DNA of 64,000 nt. Source: Histomonas meleagridis (lineage: Eukaryota > Parabasalia > Tritrichomonadida > Dientamoebidae). Under the pieces are notes generated by a model, which was not told the origin of the DNA, made no database searches, and saw nothing but the letters and a program-made list of their open reading frames with translations. The translations under genes and the position numbers were made by a program. The DNA lies in contig WSYJ01000005.1 of NCBI GenBank assembly GCA_020186115.1, forward strand, positions 186,001 to 250,000, given 5' to 3'. Below, piece by piece: positions 29,701-38,373 of this stretch (within the stretch, counting starts at the first letter, position 1; the number at the start of each line of letters is the position of its first letter).

Positions 29701-30371
29701 TTGATTAAGTCTGAAAAAAGTACAATTGAATGATTTTTGGAAAAATGTGATGGAAGATGATTGAGATGAATACGCAAAACTTTAATTGCAACTGATCGAA
29801 GATCTTTGTCGGATGAACAAACTGCTGAAATAAGTTCGGGAAAGTGACTCATTGAAATATCGACAACATCTTGTGGTACGATTTTCCCAACTTGGCGTAA
29901 AATAATAAGGGCATTAAAAACATACTTCTCCTTTTCACGAAGAGAAAGCCACCCATTTGCTGCTTCAACCATTTCACGCAAAAATGTGATATTATCTTTC
30001 GATTCTTGTCCTACCCATTTAAGTAGTTGAGCAACACCACAACACACATTATGATTTGAGCTCATAGCAATCGTCTTGATATCTTTGAAATATGTTTTCA
30101 ATTGATTGAAAGATCTCCTATAATAATGTAGAATTGATATTAAAAGCAAAAAAATCATTTGCTGGAGAGAATCGTCTGCTGAAACTCTTTGAGTGATTTC
30201 GCCTTCTATTCCTATATAAAAATAAGATAACTCATCTTCTGTAAATGTAAGAAGACGCGAACCAAATGATGCGATAATTTTGTTCCTAATCTTCTTCCAT
30301 TTTTTATAATCATCTGTCTCTACCGAAGAAATTACATTTAAGACGAATGAAAATGAAAAAGGGTGGAACAT
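23706..30371 (-). CDS. TOR: TOR (target of rapamycin) PI3K-related protein kinase
   Basis: An uninterrupted 2221-residue PIKK. Residues 1 to about 1150 are HEAT-type helical repeats. A FAT region follows to about 1800, then an FRB-like segment with SASRAHQNNNN and NMWDGLRALFVEL, keeping the Ser and Trp positions. The kinase domain opens with FLLKGNEDLRLDQRIMQFF, has the catalytic loop GLGDRHPSNIM (from 2062; Asp2065) and HIDFG (2082-2086), and contains ERVPFRMTRMIENAL. The extreme C-terminus is a FATC ending GWCPFW, the classic TOR ending. The kinase/FATC wording fits TOR rather than ATM, ATR or DNA-PK. TOR is the central nutrient-responsive growth kinase in TORC1/TORC2. It is a little shorter than fungal or animal TOR (about 2450-2550 aa), mostly in the HEAT region. 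The start is ATG 30371; no upstream ATG extends it. Confidence 0.95.
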   Translation of the reverse strand: MFHPFSFSFVLNVISSVETDDYKKWKKIRNKIIASFGSRLLTFTEDELSYFYIGIEGEITQRVSADDSLQQMIFLLLISILHYYRRSFNQLKTYFKDIKTIAMSSNHNVCCGVAQLLKWVGQESKDNITFLREMVEAANGWLSLREKEKYVFNALIILRQVGKIVPQDVVDISMSHFPELISAVCSSDKDLRSVAIKVLRIHLNHLPSHFSKNHSIVLFSDLINEFQKPKQLPHGPVLVCRLLYDISPDVISSKIDIMISILFSILVVPDVDLAADAFDFLYVLIKNNPTLVTTEVPTTIFSCLNTQVLNSNQTETLFKFYEKFVSILPKELIPLKLIVKTMKKIIFKPDFEILYNSAFEVLINLMTIFPDLQMPSKIFSKLIPYSGFIQALRMRPEKFHSLKSELLKYYEKGIEENATTKYIYFSICLVKTFGNLLFSNMFETFEQIKKFTYHQDESIRLLLVEALSVFSYTKATKELIRIAIYDSSKKVRISCLKHLETQTLPSDGENLSQLLNDSSFKIRQLVIPLLTNVLVSNPLKLSPELSKMILYHLSTNLTNTSPAKCAKAASILPLFAKYFCPFIPNVVPNIIWFCSVLLLHGEKIPELNCDIHDYDDYQPQDLNKVIHWDIMNEYLTDPQKEPFNEKEVNLMKLFQIENEKWLEKRDKYLFNTLENLCDYLPPFIMQIIPIFIYTFSSKHVTGVYLSALSALNSLILTFDSKIRIDLFFPDLIPSLLRLLSKTTNNQISLAILRLIGTIGTLGYTTQHAERDDNSIDPMTFMSSQSNTLFVLERLTSYLKEPTPVIFEAITSIFAHEPQFAVRYLGQILNAFIVVIDVGEGINSLFNNLEIISYYSGSHMIPYLPLFFNIMKQHFVNINCLKWLVTLSFQLKVDFKQCSSHLYPISLKYLDVTSKEFLNYLLKFITFGILFQHQCIDMFIENIETQFQTIRSLDNLNTSMILKSLSLIVQNLNSKFYVGRLSSLAFHLLSIGITPSLEEFILNLCLYGNLDTSFLEKVANKYGRKIPYLNEIRNLSFHYLYSGKTMFVKERFPHINTKNFNMIKIPPISCNVFDCLPTPVFNNTRKWIEELSILLVVNSPLISIRSCHNLVKESASFRIEIFQAAFLSCWIPSSNKDKEVFSKVIQSFLTNYDIIDSMILSLAETLDRASCPLLINDDILSNAAKLSALSLFFLQRHLHENLKNKAAIEQMMKLNIGMGRYHSARGLIAIAGNIIGESKSGEWLEELGEWERALEIYESQNNKAGLIRCYSLLEQWENVRQMSPLFEKMNDKEKIENAQWFAWAFYHSQETEKVYYYIKFLDDKVNKNSALFKSLFYIKTGQYDLAKTCIQNGFALLLENRAIYGGSDANQATLNLIFSQHLIELEEVLKIKKNNLKTVPKIWKQKLQNFSQSSDVWMKLIEIRSLLLSPSEHIDSCLKMISVLRKERKWRIIDSYVSRLSSIQYHPLMFLSQVKVAWARGNKLFALKMIQEISNLFENPSFELFKQLIEHLYPTIDNTPNEDLTKMFELFQGNHPNLEVSFQAKILRIQATWQYTLYKARDPNSVPLLEIIHGFERSLSLNCDDYRSWSGIAYASSRALSHNPEMRAKFTIDALSAFLKATGLHPSGSLEYLCQMFSIFFRYAEYITLPDELTNDILSLPSSIVIQIIPQIVVHIAHPDENVCRIVQDLISSFSEEHFEAVVYGLNVLSLIPDKQKSKIARDFLNSLGSKHTQLFNDAQLLINGLHKCAISQCEKLISSLDSASRAHQNNNNELMKQILEEQFNSFDQPMCKFDSDFTNTYATTLKRCRAAFEQYKNGNSSNIRNMWDGLRALFVELDDKMRRLSSISLYDVNEELANKRGFVLHIPGMYSVERDSPKIMSIDPSLNVLATQQHPRSLYMTDTDGKNWKFLLKGNEDLRLDQRIMQFFYLINSLLKTNRYTVELGTLIEQYAIVPFAPNAGLISWVTGADTLQALISEHRVQRGTHPQVESEILFQQCGTIFNSLSALQRMEAFEQVSENTTADELREILWLKSPGPSSWLERNNIYTTSTALMSISGYVIGLGDRHPSNIMIQRHTGRVIHIDFGDSFEAASTRKLFPERVPFRMTRMIENALDGSTVEGLFRRSCEDILWVLREHQSPLVAQLEIFVHEPIFMSKNIAVGNAVQHTILSRVSQKLSGTDLNEEVSPEPMTVDKQVDVLLSIARDQSRYVRHYAGWCPFW

Positions 30372-31671
30372 GCCTTACTCGTTGGAGAAATCTTTCAATT
30401 GAAATTTGAAAGCGATTTAAAATTTCAGAATTATACATTTGTCATTTTTTCAATTTGTGGTTTAGCAGTAAGTGAATAAAAAGTTTCAAAAAATGAACCT
30501 TATCCTTAATAAAATCAAGCAAATTTTTTCTTTGTTATATAGGTATTTTAATAAATATTATTTTTGTATATAATTTTAAAATAAATTAAAATCACAAATT
30601 TATTTAATTTTTCGTAATTATCAGAATATTGATATATTTTTATCATATTTGAATATTTTGTGTTATCAAATAATATTAAAGTTAAAATGGAATAGTTCTC
30701 ATATAGAATTTTATATCATGTTTAATTTTTTTTATATGACACTATTTCGATTTGTTACAAAAAATTCCACAATAGGATTTTAAAAATTGACATACCATTA
30801 AATAGAAAAAAATTAACCTTTGGTATTTCACTTTAATCAGAATTCTTTCGTACATTTTCGAGAAATTTTCCTTTTAAACAACAACAAAATTCAATAATAT
30901 GATCTGTGAAATGGAAAAGTTTTCCATCAAGGGTAACTTGATGATGTTATTACTATAAATAAAGGCAAGATAATTAAAAAATGTTATAATTGATCCAAAA
31001 CTAAATTTGTTTGTTTTAAAAACTTTGAGCTATTTTCGGATGAACCAGAGTTTATTGGAGGCATTTTCAAAAATATGATCAAAAGAGCAAATAGCAATCG
31101 CCACATTGAGCTGATGTTTACATTACTTCATCCAATTTTGATTTCCGTCGCTTTCATAAGCAACCTCCCACACATTCTCTTTGTACATTGAACGATGCTG
31201 ACTCCAATGCGAACACAAAAAGAAAAACTGTTTCTCAGCAGCTTTCCTACAACAAAATATTATATCCAAGGATCAAACAATATGGAGAATTGGACTGTTT
31301 TAGTTTGAACAACAAAAGGCGGAACAGCTTTATTGATTGTGAGAGAACGTCATTTGACAAGTACATAAGATTCTTTAATGAAATTGTGTTAGGAGAAAAG
31401 AAGTTGCGATTAAGGCATTTCAGCAGGTGATGCACATCTTAACGTTGAACATATAAATATAAAACAACAGCAAAACAAAACAAACAAACAAACAAACAAA
31501 AATTATTCAAATTTTTAAATATTACGTTATGCTTCTTTCATTTCAATTATTCGACTTATTTTGCATCATCAAGGTGCTTATTTTATGATATTAAAATGCT
31601 TTGTCATGTGTTGCTTTTTTGAATTGCATAAGATATAATATGTGTGAAAGTAATAACAATATTTATTTTAT
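30372..31671. other. Long intergenic region with one coding-like fragment
   Basis: About 1.3 kb. Most is AT-rich and featureless. Positions 31090-31430 are less AT-rich, with a plus-strand frame open to TGA at 31428 (SNANTKRKTVSQQLSYNKI..., DCFSLNNKRRNSFIDCERTS). It has no ATG start and no recognised family, so it may be a fragment of a dead gene or element. A CAAA-type microsatellite lies at about 31476-31500. Confidence 0.4.
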
Positions 31672-32491
31672 TAATTTAATCATTTTTATTATTCATTTTA
31701 TTATTTTTGTGATGAATTTTCAAATAAATTTGATCAATAATTTGAACAAAAAGATAAATACAAATAGGAAGAGAACGAAGTGCACAACTCATAAGTTCCG
31801 GTTCATTCCGAAGAAGAACAATCGTACTGAGTTTAAATAATTTGTGAAATGGCGCACTTTCAATGAATTTTTCATTAAGTGTATAATGAATTCGCCAAAT
31901 TAAATATTTAACAACAAATACCAAGTGAAATGTAAAAGTGAATAATGTAGAAAGAAGAAAAATAATATAAAAGATAAAATTACGTTTCGTAATGAAACTT
32001 AAATTAAGATATGAATATTGTGGTGATTCATTATTTTCATATGTTGGTGGTATAATAATGGTTAAAAGAAAGAATATCATAGAAATTGGAACACAAATAA
32101 TAGATATTTTCGTAATAAGATCTTCATATGTTGTTAATTGACTTAAAACTCGATTAACAATATCGAAATAAACATAGGTATTCCAAATATAAAGAATTAA
32201 ATATGTTAATGGTGGAATAAGAGAAAGTCCAACAATATTAAAGATATTAAGGAATTTTTTGTTAAGTTTTCCTAAAAAAGTATTTCGGTGTGAATATGAA
32301 CCTGAAAATCCGATAATATAAACTAAAAGAAAATAAAATAATATCATAATATTAAGTATTACATTTTTTGTTTCATCATTCATTCTTTATTTCCTTTGAA
32401 CAATGGGAAAATTCTTTGTTTATGTTACCGTTTATTTGCAATATATAACGATTAAAATGTATTGAATTTTTATTTTTGATTACTTTACATA
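31672..32491 (-). repeat. Inverted duplicate 1, arm B
   Basis: The reverse-complement counterpart of 11064-11893, about 20 kb away. It includes about 105 bp of upstream sequence with the AAACGGTA motif and ends just after the stop codon. Confidence 0.9.
31676..32383 (-). CDS. Multipass membrane protein, unknown function (copy B)
   Basis: A 235-residue protein, 229 identical positions to the copy at 11183-11890. The differences are conservative except Thr/Pro in the NES(T/P)QYSYL loop. It has the same helix pattern and Lys/Asn tail. The frame is intact with TAA in TAAA context. It is divergent from the Sof1 gene, with the two start codons about 170 bp apart. Function not recognised. Confidence 0.75.
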   Translation of the reverse strand: MNDETKNVILNIMILFYFLLVYIIGFSGSYSHRNTFLGKLNKKFLNIFNIVGLSLIPPLTYLILYIWNTYVYFDIVNRVLSQLTTYEDLITKISIICVPISMIFFLLTIIIPPTYENNESPQYSYLNLSFITKRNFIFYIIFLLSTLFTFTFHLVFVVKYLIWRIHYTLNEKFIESAPFHKLFKLSTIVLLRNEPELMSCALRSLPICIYLFVQIIDQIYLKIHHKNNKMNNKND

Positions 32492-32554
32492 CTCAGTCAA
32501 AACGTGTGGTGATTTTAATTGACCAAATAATGATTCAATTACGCTTGACCACAA

Positions 32555-33877
32555 ATGGAAAAGCCAAAAGTAAGTGTAATTGCTCGCCGTGAAGCTGATT
32601 TTGGCCGAGGCAATCGTTCAGAAGCTCTTAAGATATTCAAGAATACATCACCTGATCTCCATCCACTTGCACAAAATACAGAATATGTTCGTGCGGTACG
32701 TGCTGCCAAAATGAAAAAAATGTTTTCTAAGCCATTTATTGGTTCACTTGATGGACATTCTGATTCTGTGTACAGTTTAACACGTCATCCACGAAACTTT
32801 CGAACAGTTGTATCAGGTGGTGCCGATGGCGACATTCGAGTTTGGGATGTAACAACCCGTGAATGCAAGCGTGTTATTAAAGCCCATCCTCTTATTGTCA
32901 ATGATGTATGTTGTTCCCCCACCTCAGATTTAATTCTTAGTGTTGGTTCCGATTCCAATGTTTGTGGTTTTAGTACAGACTCAAATTTTGCTTATGCCAG
33001 TGATGGAGCTCTTAATGGTGTTGATCATTCCTGGGCAAATGATAATTTTGTTACAGCCGGATCACATGTTGATCTTTGGTCACCACTTCGTAACACACCA
33101 ATCCAACGCTTTGAATGGGGGAATGTTGAATACATTGATTCAGTATTTAATCAAAGTGAGGTCAATCTCATTTTAGCATGTGGCAATGATCGTTCTGTTA
33201 TTGTAGCTGATACTCGTACACGTGGTGTAGCACGGTCCATAACATTACAAATGAAGACCAATGCTGTCGATTGGAATCCACAAATTCCATATTATTTCAT
33301 TACCGCAAATGATGACACAGGAATTTATTTATTTGATATGCGTAAGACCGAAACAGCTGTGCGTGTATACACTGATCATTTAGGCCCTGTTACATGTATT
33401 AATTTCTCGCCGAATGGGAAACAATTTGTTTCTGGTTCATATGATGCTACAATCCGAATTTGGGATTGGGAAAACATTCGAAGTCGCGATTGTTATCATA
33501 CGCATCGAATGCAAAGAGTTTATTGTGTATGTGTTTCTCCCGATGGTAAATTTGCACTTTGTGGAAGCGAAGATATGAATATTCGTATCTTCAAGACAAA
33601 AGCAAATGAAGAACTAAGAGTTCTAAGTAAAAAAGAAAAGAAAGCGCAACAATACCAAGAGAAACTGTTGGAGAAGTTTAAGCATTCGCCCGAAGTACAC
33701 GCAATTGCGGAAAAACAAAACTTGCCAAAGAAGTTATATAACAAGAGAAAACAAAGAGGCATAATGATGGCAGCGCACCAAAGAAAAGCAATCGCAAGAA
33801 TGGCACACTCGGCAAATCCAGAAGAGAATAAGCCGGTGCCATTGAGGCAAAATAGAATTGTGGAGGACCAAACGTAA
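32555..33877 (+). CDS. SOF1: Sof1/DCAF13 WD40 protein, U3 snoRNP/18S rRNA maturation
   Basis: A 440-residue protein. A short N-terminal region (RREADFGRGNRSEALKIFKN) is followed by about seven WD40 repeats (about 60-345). The Sof1-type C-terminal helical domain (about 350-420) follows, with LSKKEKKAQQYQEKLLEKF, HSPEVHAIAEKQNLPKKLY and a basic tail. The HRMQRVYCVCVSPDGKFAL repeat and the C-terminal block are diagnostic for Sof1/DCAF13. It acts in the SSU processome with U3 snoRNA in the nucleolus. In animals DCAF13 is also a CUL4 adaptor. Length matches yeast and human proteins (about 445-489). Start ATG 32555 follows TTGACCACAA. Confidence 0.93.
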   Translation: MEKPKVSVIARREADFGRGNRSEALKIFKNTSPDLHPLAQNTEYVRAVRAAKMKKMFSKPFIGSLDGHSDSVYSLTRHPRNFRTVVSGGADGDIRVWDVTTRECKRVIKAHPLIVNDVCCSPTSDLILSVGSDSNVCGFSTDSNFAYASDGALNGVDHSWANDNFVTAGSHVDLWSPLRNTPIQRFEWGNVEYIDSVFNQSEVNLILACGNDRSVIVADTRTRGVARSITLQMKTNAVDWNPQIPYYFITANDDTGIYLFDMRKTETAVRVYTDHLGPVTCINFSPNGKQFVSGSYDATIRIWDWENIRSRDCYHTHRMQRVYCVCVSPDGKFALCGSEDMNIRIFKTKANEELRVLSKKEKKAQQYQEKLLEKFKHSPEVHAIAEKQNLPKKLYNKRKQRGIMMAAHQRKAIARMAHSANPEENKPVPLRQNRIVEDQT

Positions 33878-34838
33878 CGAAAAAATATGTGTTGTGTGAT
33901 GATGTGTCTTTTAATAAAATAAATTTAAAGAGTTAATTTGAAATAAAATTGGAAAATTTAAAGTAAAAAGAGAAAAAATATTTGAAGAATTAATGAGACA
34001 AAACACACGAAGAAGATAAAAAGAATTGTTCTCGATTTATTTTTCATTCAAAAAATAAAATTATTTCTTAATTGAACTATACGATGATTTTTATTGAGCT
34101 GTGAAAACGCTTCAAAAGTTACATGTAATAATACATAGAAATGCTTTTTAAACAATTGTTTAAAGTATATATTTATAAAAATTATTGATCAGCTATATCT
34201 ATTTTTGTATTATATTTCATAATCAAATATTTAATAAAAATATCTTTTTATAATTTTGAGTTCAAATTATGATAACTCTATATATTTCCTCAATTAATTT
34301 TAATTTTTATTCATAATTATTTTAAATCTAAATATATAGTTATTCAAATAAAAAAATTTGAATGGATGGGAATTTTTCCGTCCACTATATATATTTATAA
34401 TTTAAATCAATAGAGTTGGCAAATTCCCAAAGTCCATTTTTGACTCAGTCCAGGGGGAATGGGAGAAAGGAATTTAAACTTTTTGAAAAAGATACCCCAG
34501 ATATTTTTTTTCACTCCATTTAGGCTCGAAACTTCTCCCGTTGCCAACCTTATAAATAAATAATTTATAAAAGATTGACCGAAAGTAAAACTAATATACA
34601 GTAATATTTTTAGAAAAGCATGACATCTAATTTAAGGGAATTACATAAGAATTAAGATTTATCCTAAAGCATGATGAAGTTCAGTTATTTTTTAGCTATT
34701 TTATATAAAATAACTTTCAATTGAGGATGTGGTTTAAACAAATTTTTGATTTATGTTATATTATTGAAGAAAATTAATATAATGACACAAGGAAAAAAAA
34801 AAATGAAAATGAGTTCACATTTAAAACGGTCTCTTTAA
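33878..34838. other. Intergenic region containing a possible structured RNA
   Basis: About 960 bp, mostly very AT-rich. The exception is 34410-34550, a less AT-rich island with nested complementary segments (see separate entry). TTCACA, an initiator-like sequence, and AAACGGTCTC occur at 34813-34832, just before the 34839 start. Confidence 0.45.
34415..34548. ncRNA. Candidate structured RNA or small inverted-repeat element
   Basis: Outer helix: GTTGGCAA at 34415-34422 is perfectly complementary to TTGCCAAC at 34541-34548. Inner helix: GGGAGAA at 34461-34467 with TTCTCCC at 34533-34539. The segment stands out by base composition in an intergenic region and lacks an open frame. It could be a small nuclear/nucleolar RNA or a short transposon with imperfect inverted ends. 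No known RNA family motif was identified. Confidence 0.3.
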
Positions 34839-35633
34839 ATGAAGACAGGTAAGCTTGTCATTAAAATCCACCCACAAGCAATTTTCACAATCTCAGATCA
34901 TGCAACTCGCGTCAGCCTACTAGAGCAACCTTTAGATTATCCATGTGGTCTTTTACTTGGTTCTTATGAAGGAAACTTAATTGAAGTTATGAGTGCAGCA
35001 GAAATTGATATTCATCGCAAAGAAGATGGCCAACTCATCATTGAACCTGATTCATACAAAATATTGTTCAATGTTAGAAACAAAGTTTTTCCAAACGAAA
35101 TAAAAATCGGCTGGTTTATTTGCAAAGAGGCTACACCAGAAGAAATAAATGAAATACAGCAACTCTTTGATGAGGCCGAAGAAATGGAAACTTTAGTTAG
35201 AGCAGAATTTGTTCAGGATCATGATCAAATGTTTAGAGTATTTGTTAATCATGGAGGTGAATTCACTGAATCCGACTACACATATGAGTCTGAACTTGGT
35301 GAACGTATAGCTATGCTTGCTCTTCAATCTGAAGGAACATCTGAATCTCAAATCGAATTCACAGCAGACGCATTTAAGGCGTTGGACAGCCAATTGGCGA
35401 TCATAGAAGAGTACGTGGTGAAAGTTTTATCCAAAGAAATTGAATTTAATCCTGTGCTGATGAGAAAATGCGCAGATTTGGCCCAATGGTTCTCTAATAA
35501 AAATAAAAATAAAGAAAGAGAAAGCGCTGAAATTGAAGAAGAGGCATCACTTGCACTAATGTGCGGACTCGTTCTGGAGGCAATCACTAGAACTGAACAA
35601 AGATCAAAATTTGCACAAAATAAAACAAACTGA
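34839..35633 (+). CDS. MPN-domain protein, CSN6-like (catalytically inactive)
   Basis: A 264-residue protein. The N-terminal MPN fold (about 5-125) begins KLVIKIHPQAIFTISDHATR and continues with GLLLGSYEGNLIEVMSAAEI and NEIKIGWFICKEA. The H-x-H...D metal-binding (JAMM) motif is absent after the GW, so it is an MPN-minus member. The HP...ISDH.TR and EVMS wording is closest in my judgement to COP9 signalosome subunit 6. eIF3f/h or Rpn8 are alternatives. The C-terminal half is helical, as needed for lid-type complex assembly. Start at ATG 34839, behind an initiator-like TTCACA and AAACGGTC. Confidence 0.65.
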   Translation: MKTGKLVIKIHPQAIFTISDHATRVSLLEQPLDYPCGLLLGSYEGNLIEVMSAAEIDIHRKEDGQLIIEPDSYKILFNVRNKVFPNEIKIGWFICKEATPEEINEIQQLFDEAEEMETLVRAEFVQDHDQMFRVFVNHGGEFTESDYTYESELGERIAMLALQSEGTSESQIEFTADAFKALDSQLAIIEEYVVKVLSKEIEFNPVLMRKCADLAQWFSNKNKNKERESAEIEEEASLALMCGLVLEAITRTEQRSKFAQNKTN

Positions 35634-36106
35634 ATTGTATCTACGCCAATTTGTTTAAACTTTTTATTACTTAAAAACAAAGAAGTGTCAAAAAATTTAA
35701 TTCTTAATCAAGTTAAACTTCATATCATTAACTTGCTTTCATACCATAAACATATGCTGAATAACACTTTTTATTCCAAGTGTGATTTATTTTTTGCATG
35801 AAAATCACAGAATTTAATATTTTTTTTAGATCAATGTTTGCGAAAAAAAAAATAAATTTTGCATTTCACATCTCTACAAAATATACATGTCTTCTGGATT
35901 TACAATTTTGACATTCTAAACTTGATCATCACACCAAATTAGAAAAAATATAAAAAAAATGTTTTTAGTAATTAATTGCTGTTTAGGCAAAGAAATCTAA
36001 TCATATTAATTTGATTAAAAGTCGGATCCTTTCTTAGAAGTTACGTTTTTTATTGTTTCATTTTAACCAGAACCGACAAAACATTCTACAGAAATATCGT
36101 AATTTC
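35634..36106. other. Intergenic region
   Basis: About 470 bp, AT-rich, no gene seen. It ends where inverted duplicate 2 begins. Confidence 0.4.
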
Positions 36107-37490
36107 CACCCATTTAAAATTGAGTAACGAAAGAATTTAAGTCATTAAAAAGTTATAACTGACAGAAAAAACGGGTGGGTAAAAACGCGCCAATTAACGT
36201 TCACATCAATGACCATCATAAATTGAAAGGTTTGTTGTTAAAAATTTCAGAAGTCAATGACCGAGCAAAGCTAGTTAAAAATCGGGGACTAGTCACATCA
36301 TTTAATTATATGCAACATTTCTTATTTACAAGTGAATCAGTTACAGAAGGTCATCCAGATAAGATGTGTGATATTATTTCAGACACAATTTTAGATGAAT
36401 GTTACGTCAAGATCCATATTCTAAAGTTGCTTGTGAAACAGCCACCAAGACAGGTTTAGCATTTGTATTTGGTGAAATTACATCTAGTGCACATCTTGAT
36501 TATCAAACATTAGTACGTAATGCCATTCGTAATATTGGTTATGATCATTCCAGTAAATGTTTTGATGCCAATACATGTAATGTATTAGTATCAGTAGAAC
36601 AACAATCGGATGATATAGCCAAAGCAGTTCATATTGGCAAGTCAGATGAAGATTTAGGAGCTGGAGATCAAGGTATTATGTTTGGTTATGCCACTAATGA
36701 GACTCCTGAATTAATGCCATTATCACATAATTTAGCATCTAAATTAGCACTTAAACTTACAGAAGTTCGTAAGGGCAGGTGTTTTACCATTTTTAGGCCC
36801 AGATGGTAAAACGCAAGTTACTGTTGAATATGAAAAGAAAGATAAAGAATTAAAACCAATTCGAGTTCATACAGTTTTAATTTCTACAATGCATACAGAT
36901 GAAGTTACATTAGAAGAACTTAAAACGCAAGTTATTGATAAAGTTATCAAACCAGTTATACCGAAAGAATATTTAGATGATAAAACTATTCTTTATGTTA
37001 ATCCAGGTGGACGTTTTGTAATTGGAGGTCCACTTGGAGATGCAGGTCTTACAGGACGTAAAATTATTGTTGATGGTTATGGAGGCTGGGGTGCACATGG
37101 AGGTGGTGCATTTTCAGGGAAAGATCCATCCAAAGTTGATCGCTCAGCATGTTATGCAGCACGTTGGGTTGCTAAATCTATTGTTTCAGCAGGACTTGCG
37201 TCAAGATGTCTTGTTCAATTATCATATTCTATTGGATTGAAACATCCATTATCAATTCATGTTGATACATATGGTACAGGTAAAATTGAAGATGAAAAAA
37301 TATTAGAAATTATTAAGAATAACTTTGACTTAAGTCCAGGAGGTATTATTCGTGATCTTGATCTTCGTCGTCCAATTTATGTTCAAACAGCTGCATATGG
37401 TCATTTTGGTCGTTCAGATCTTGATCTTCCATGGGAAAAGCCAAAACAACTTAAACTTGAATAAACAATTTAAACTTTAACAGTTTTGCA
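36101..37490 (+). repeat. Inverted duplicate 2, arm A
   Basis: About 1.39 kb matching the reverse complement of 38374-39762. It runs from about 200 bp before the MAT start codon to about 25 bp after the stop. The visible differences between arms are single-base indels; I saw no substitutions in the portions compared. The 0.88-kb centre holds ARPC3. Confidence 0.92.
36310..37464 (+). CDS. MAT: S-adenosylmethionine synthetase, copy A (two frameshifts)
   Basis: Methionine adenosyltransferase makes S-adenosylmethionine from methionine and ATP. ATG 36310 starts [21 protein letters not shown], the canonical MAT N-terminus; the frame is open upstream only from a GTG. Motifs include [12 protein letters not shown] and the [24 protein letters not shown] phosphate-binding region. 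Relative to copy B one T is missing at about 36401 (TGTTACG versus TGTTTACG), and one G is extra at about 36775 (AAGGGCAGG versus AAGGCAGG). The reading frame leaves and later returns, and total length is unchanged. Each error is at a short homopolymer, so consensus sequencing errors are as likely as true mutation. If real, the copy is a pseudogene. The start follows TCACATCATTT, an initiator-like context, and the stop is TAAA. Confidence 0.9.
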
Positions 37491-37553
37491 AAAGTGCAAT
37501 CGTTTGAGGACATTTTATTTTGACTTTTCATTCAATTTACAAAAGTGACACTC

Positions 37554-38096
37554 ATGTCGAAGCTTCCTACTGAGCCAGCTGCAGACTCAAAGAACTCTGT
37601 TTTTATCAACACAGGCGTACCAGTAATTGCAGGCATCCCAATTCTTCCAATTCGCGACACTTCTAAAAGACAAAATACACCAGCTTTCGATATCGTCGAC
37701 GAAGCACTTTATCACTTCCGCACAAATATCTTCATGAGAGATTTTAAGATTAAAAATGATGCCGATCGCCTTTTGATTTACATTACTTTCTTTGCAATGA
37801 AATGCCTTAAATTCTTTGCAAAGAACCCAAAGGACAAGGCAAAATGTCAGAAAGAAATTCAATCATGGAGTATGAATGCATTCCCAATTCCAGGCGAAGG
37901 CGGATTTATCTTGGCTTCTCTTGTTACAGCACCAAAGAGTAATGCAGAAAAGGCAGACCTTCTCGCCTTCTTCAAGACTGTTCGTAACGAAACGGCAAGC
38001 CGTCTTCTTGAAATTGTTTTCAAAGATGGCACAGCAGATAAATGGTGGATCTGTTTTGCACCACGCAAGTTTATGGATAAAGAAATGGCTAATTAA
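37554..38096 (+). CDS. ARPC3: Arp2/3 complex subunit 3 (p21-ARC)
   Basis: A 180-residue protein. The frame opens at a GTG (37545), but the start is ATG 37554 (MSKLPTEPA). ARPC3 signatures are IPILPIRD near residue 30, DIVDEALYHFRTNIF, FKIKNDADRLLIYITFF, FPIPGEGGF, RNETASRLLEIVF and the C-terminal KWWICFAPRKFM. Length equals the family standard (about 175-180). It forms part of the Arp2/3 complex that nucleates branched actin, used in trichomonads for amoeboid adhesion and phagocytosis. It sits at the centre of the MAT inverted repeat. The stop is TAAA. Confidence 0.96.
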   Translation: MSKLPTEPAADSKNSVFINTGVPVIAGIPILPIRDTSKRQNTPAFDIVDEALYHFRTNIFMRDFKIKNDADRLLIYITFFAMKCLKFFAKNPKDKAKCQKEIQSWSMNAFPIPGEGGFILASLVTAPKSNAEKADLLAFFKTVRNETASRLLEIVFKDGTADKWWICFAPRKFMDKEMAN

Positions 38097-38373
38097 ACAT
38101 TCTCAATAACTTTTTGTAATTTTTTACTTTAATTTTTCAGATAAGCAAAAAAAGTAAAAACCAATTTATTTTCCCCTAAAGCAGTGGAGCTTTTTGAAGA
38201 AGTAGGTGTATGTTATAGAATGACACCTCTATTTCGATGAGAGCTAAAAATGATTTTGGTGATGTGGTTTTGGTAGATAGAAAAACTGAAATAATTATTC
38301 AAAAAGTCTGAAAATTGAATAAATTTGTTGTGGTTATTTTGAAGAATTGAGGGGAAATATTGTATGTTTTACC
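38097..38373. other. Spacer between ARPC3 and inverted arm B
   Basis: About 280 bp with no recognisable content; not shared with the other side of the palindrome. Confidence 0.4.

Noticed and set aside
31601-31840. 79-codon plus-strand frame
   Set aside because: Antisense to the C-terminus of membrane protein copy B; a shadow frame.
36175-36309. N-terminal extension of MAT beginning at a GTG ([13 protein letters not shown])
   Set aside because: There is no ATG, and eukaryotic MAT proteins begin at the FLFTSESV region. It is conserved in the other copy only because the whole segment is duplicated.
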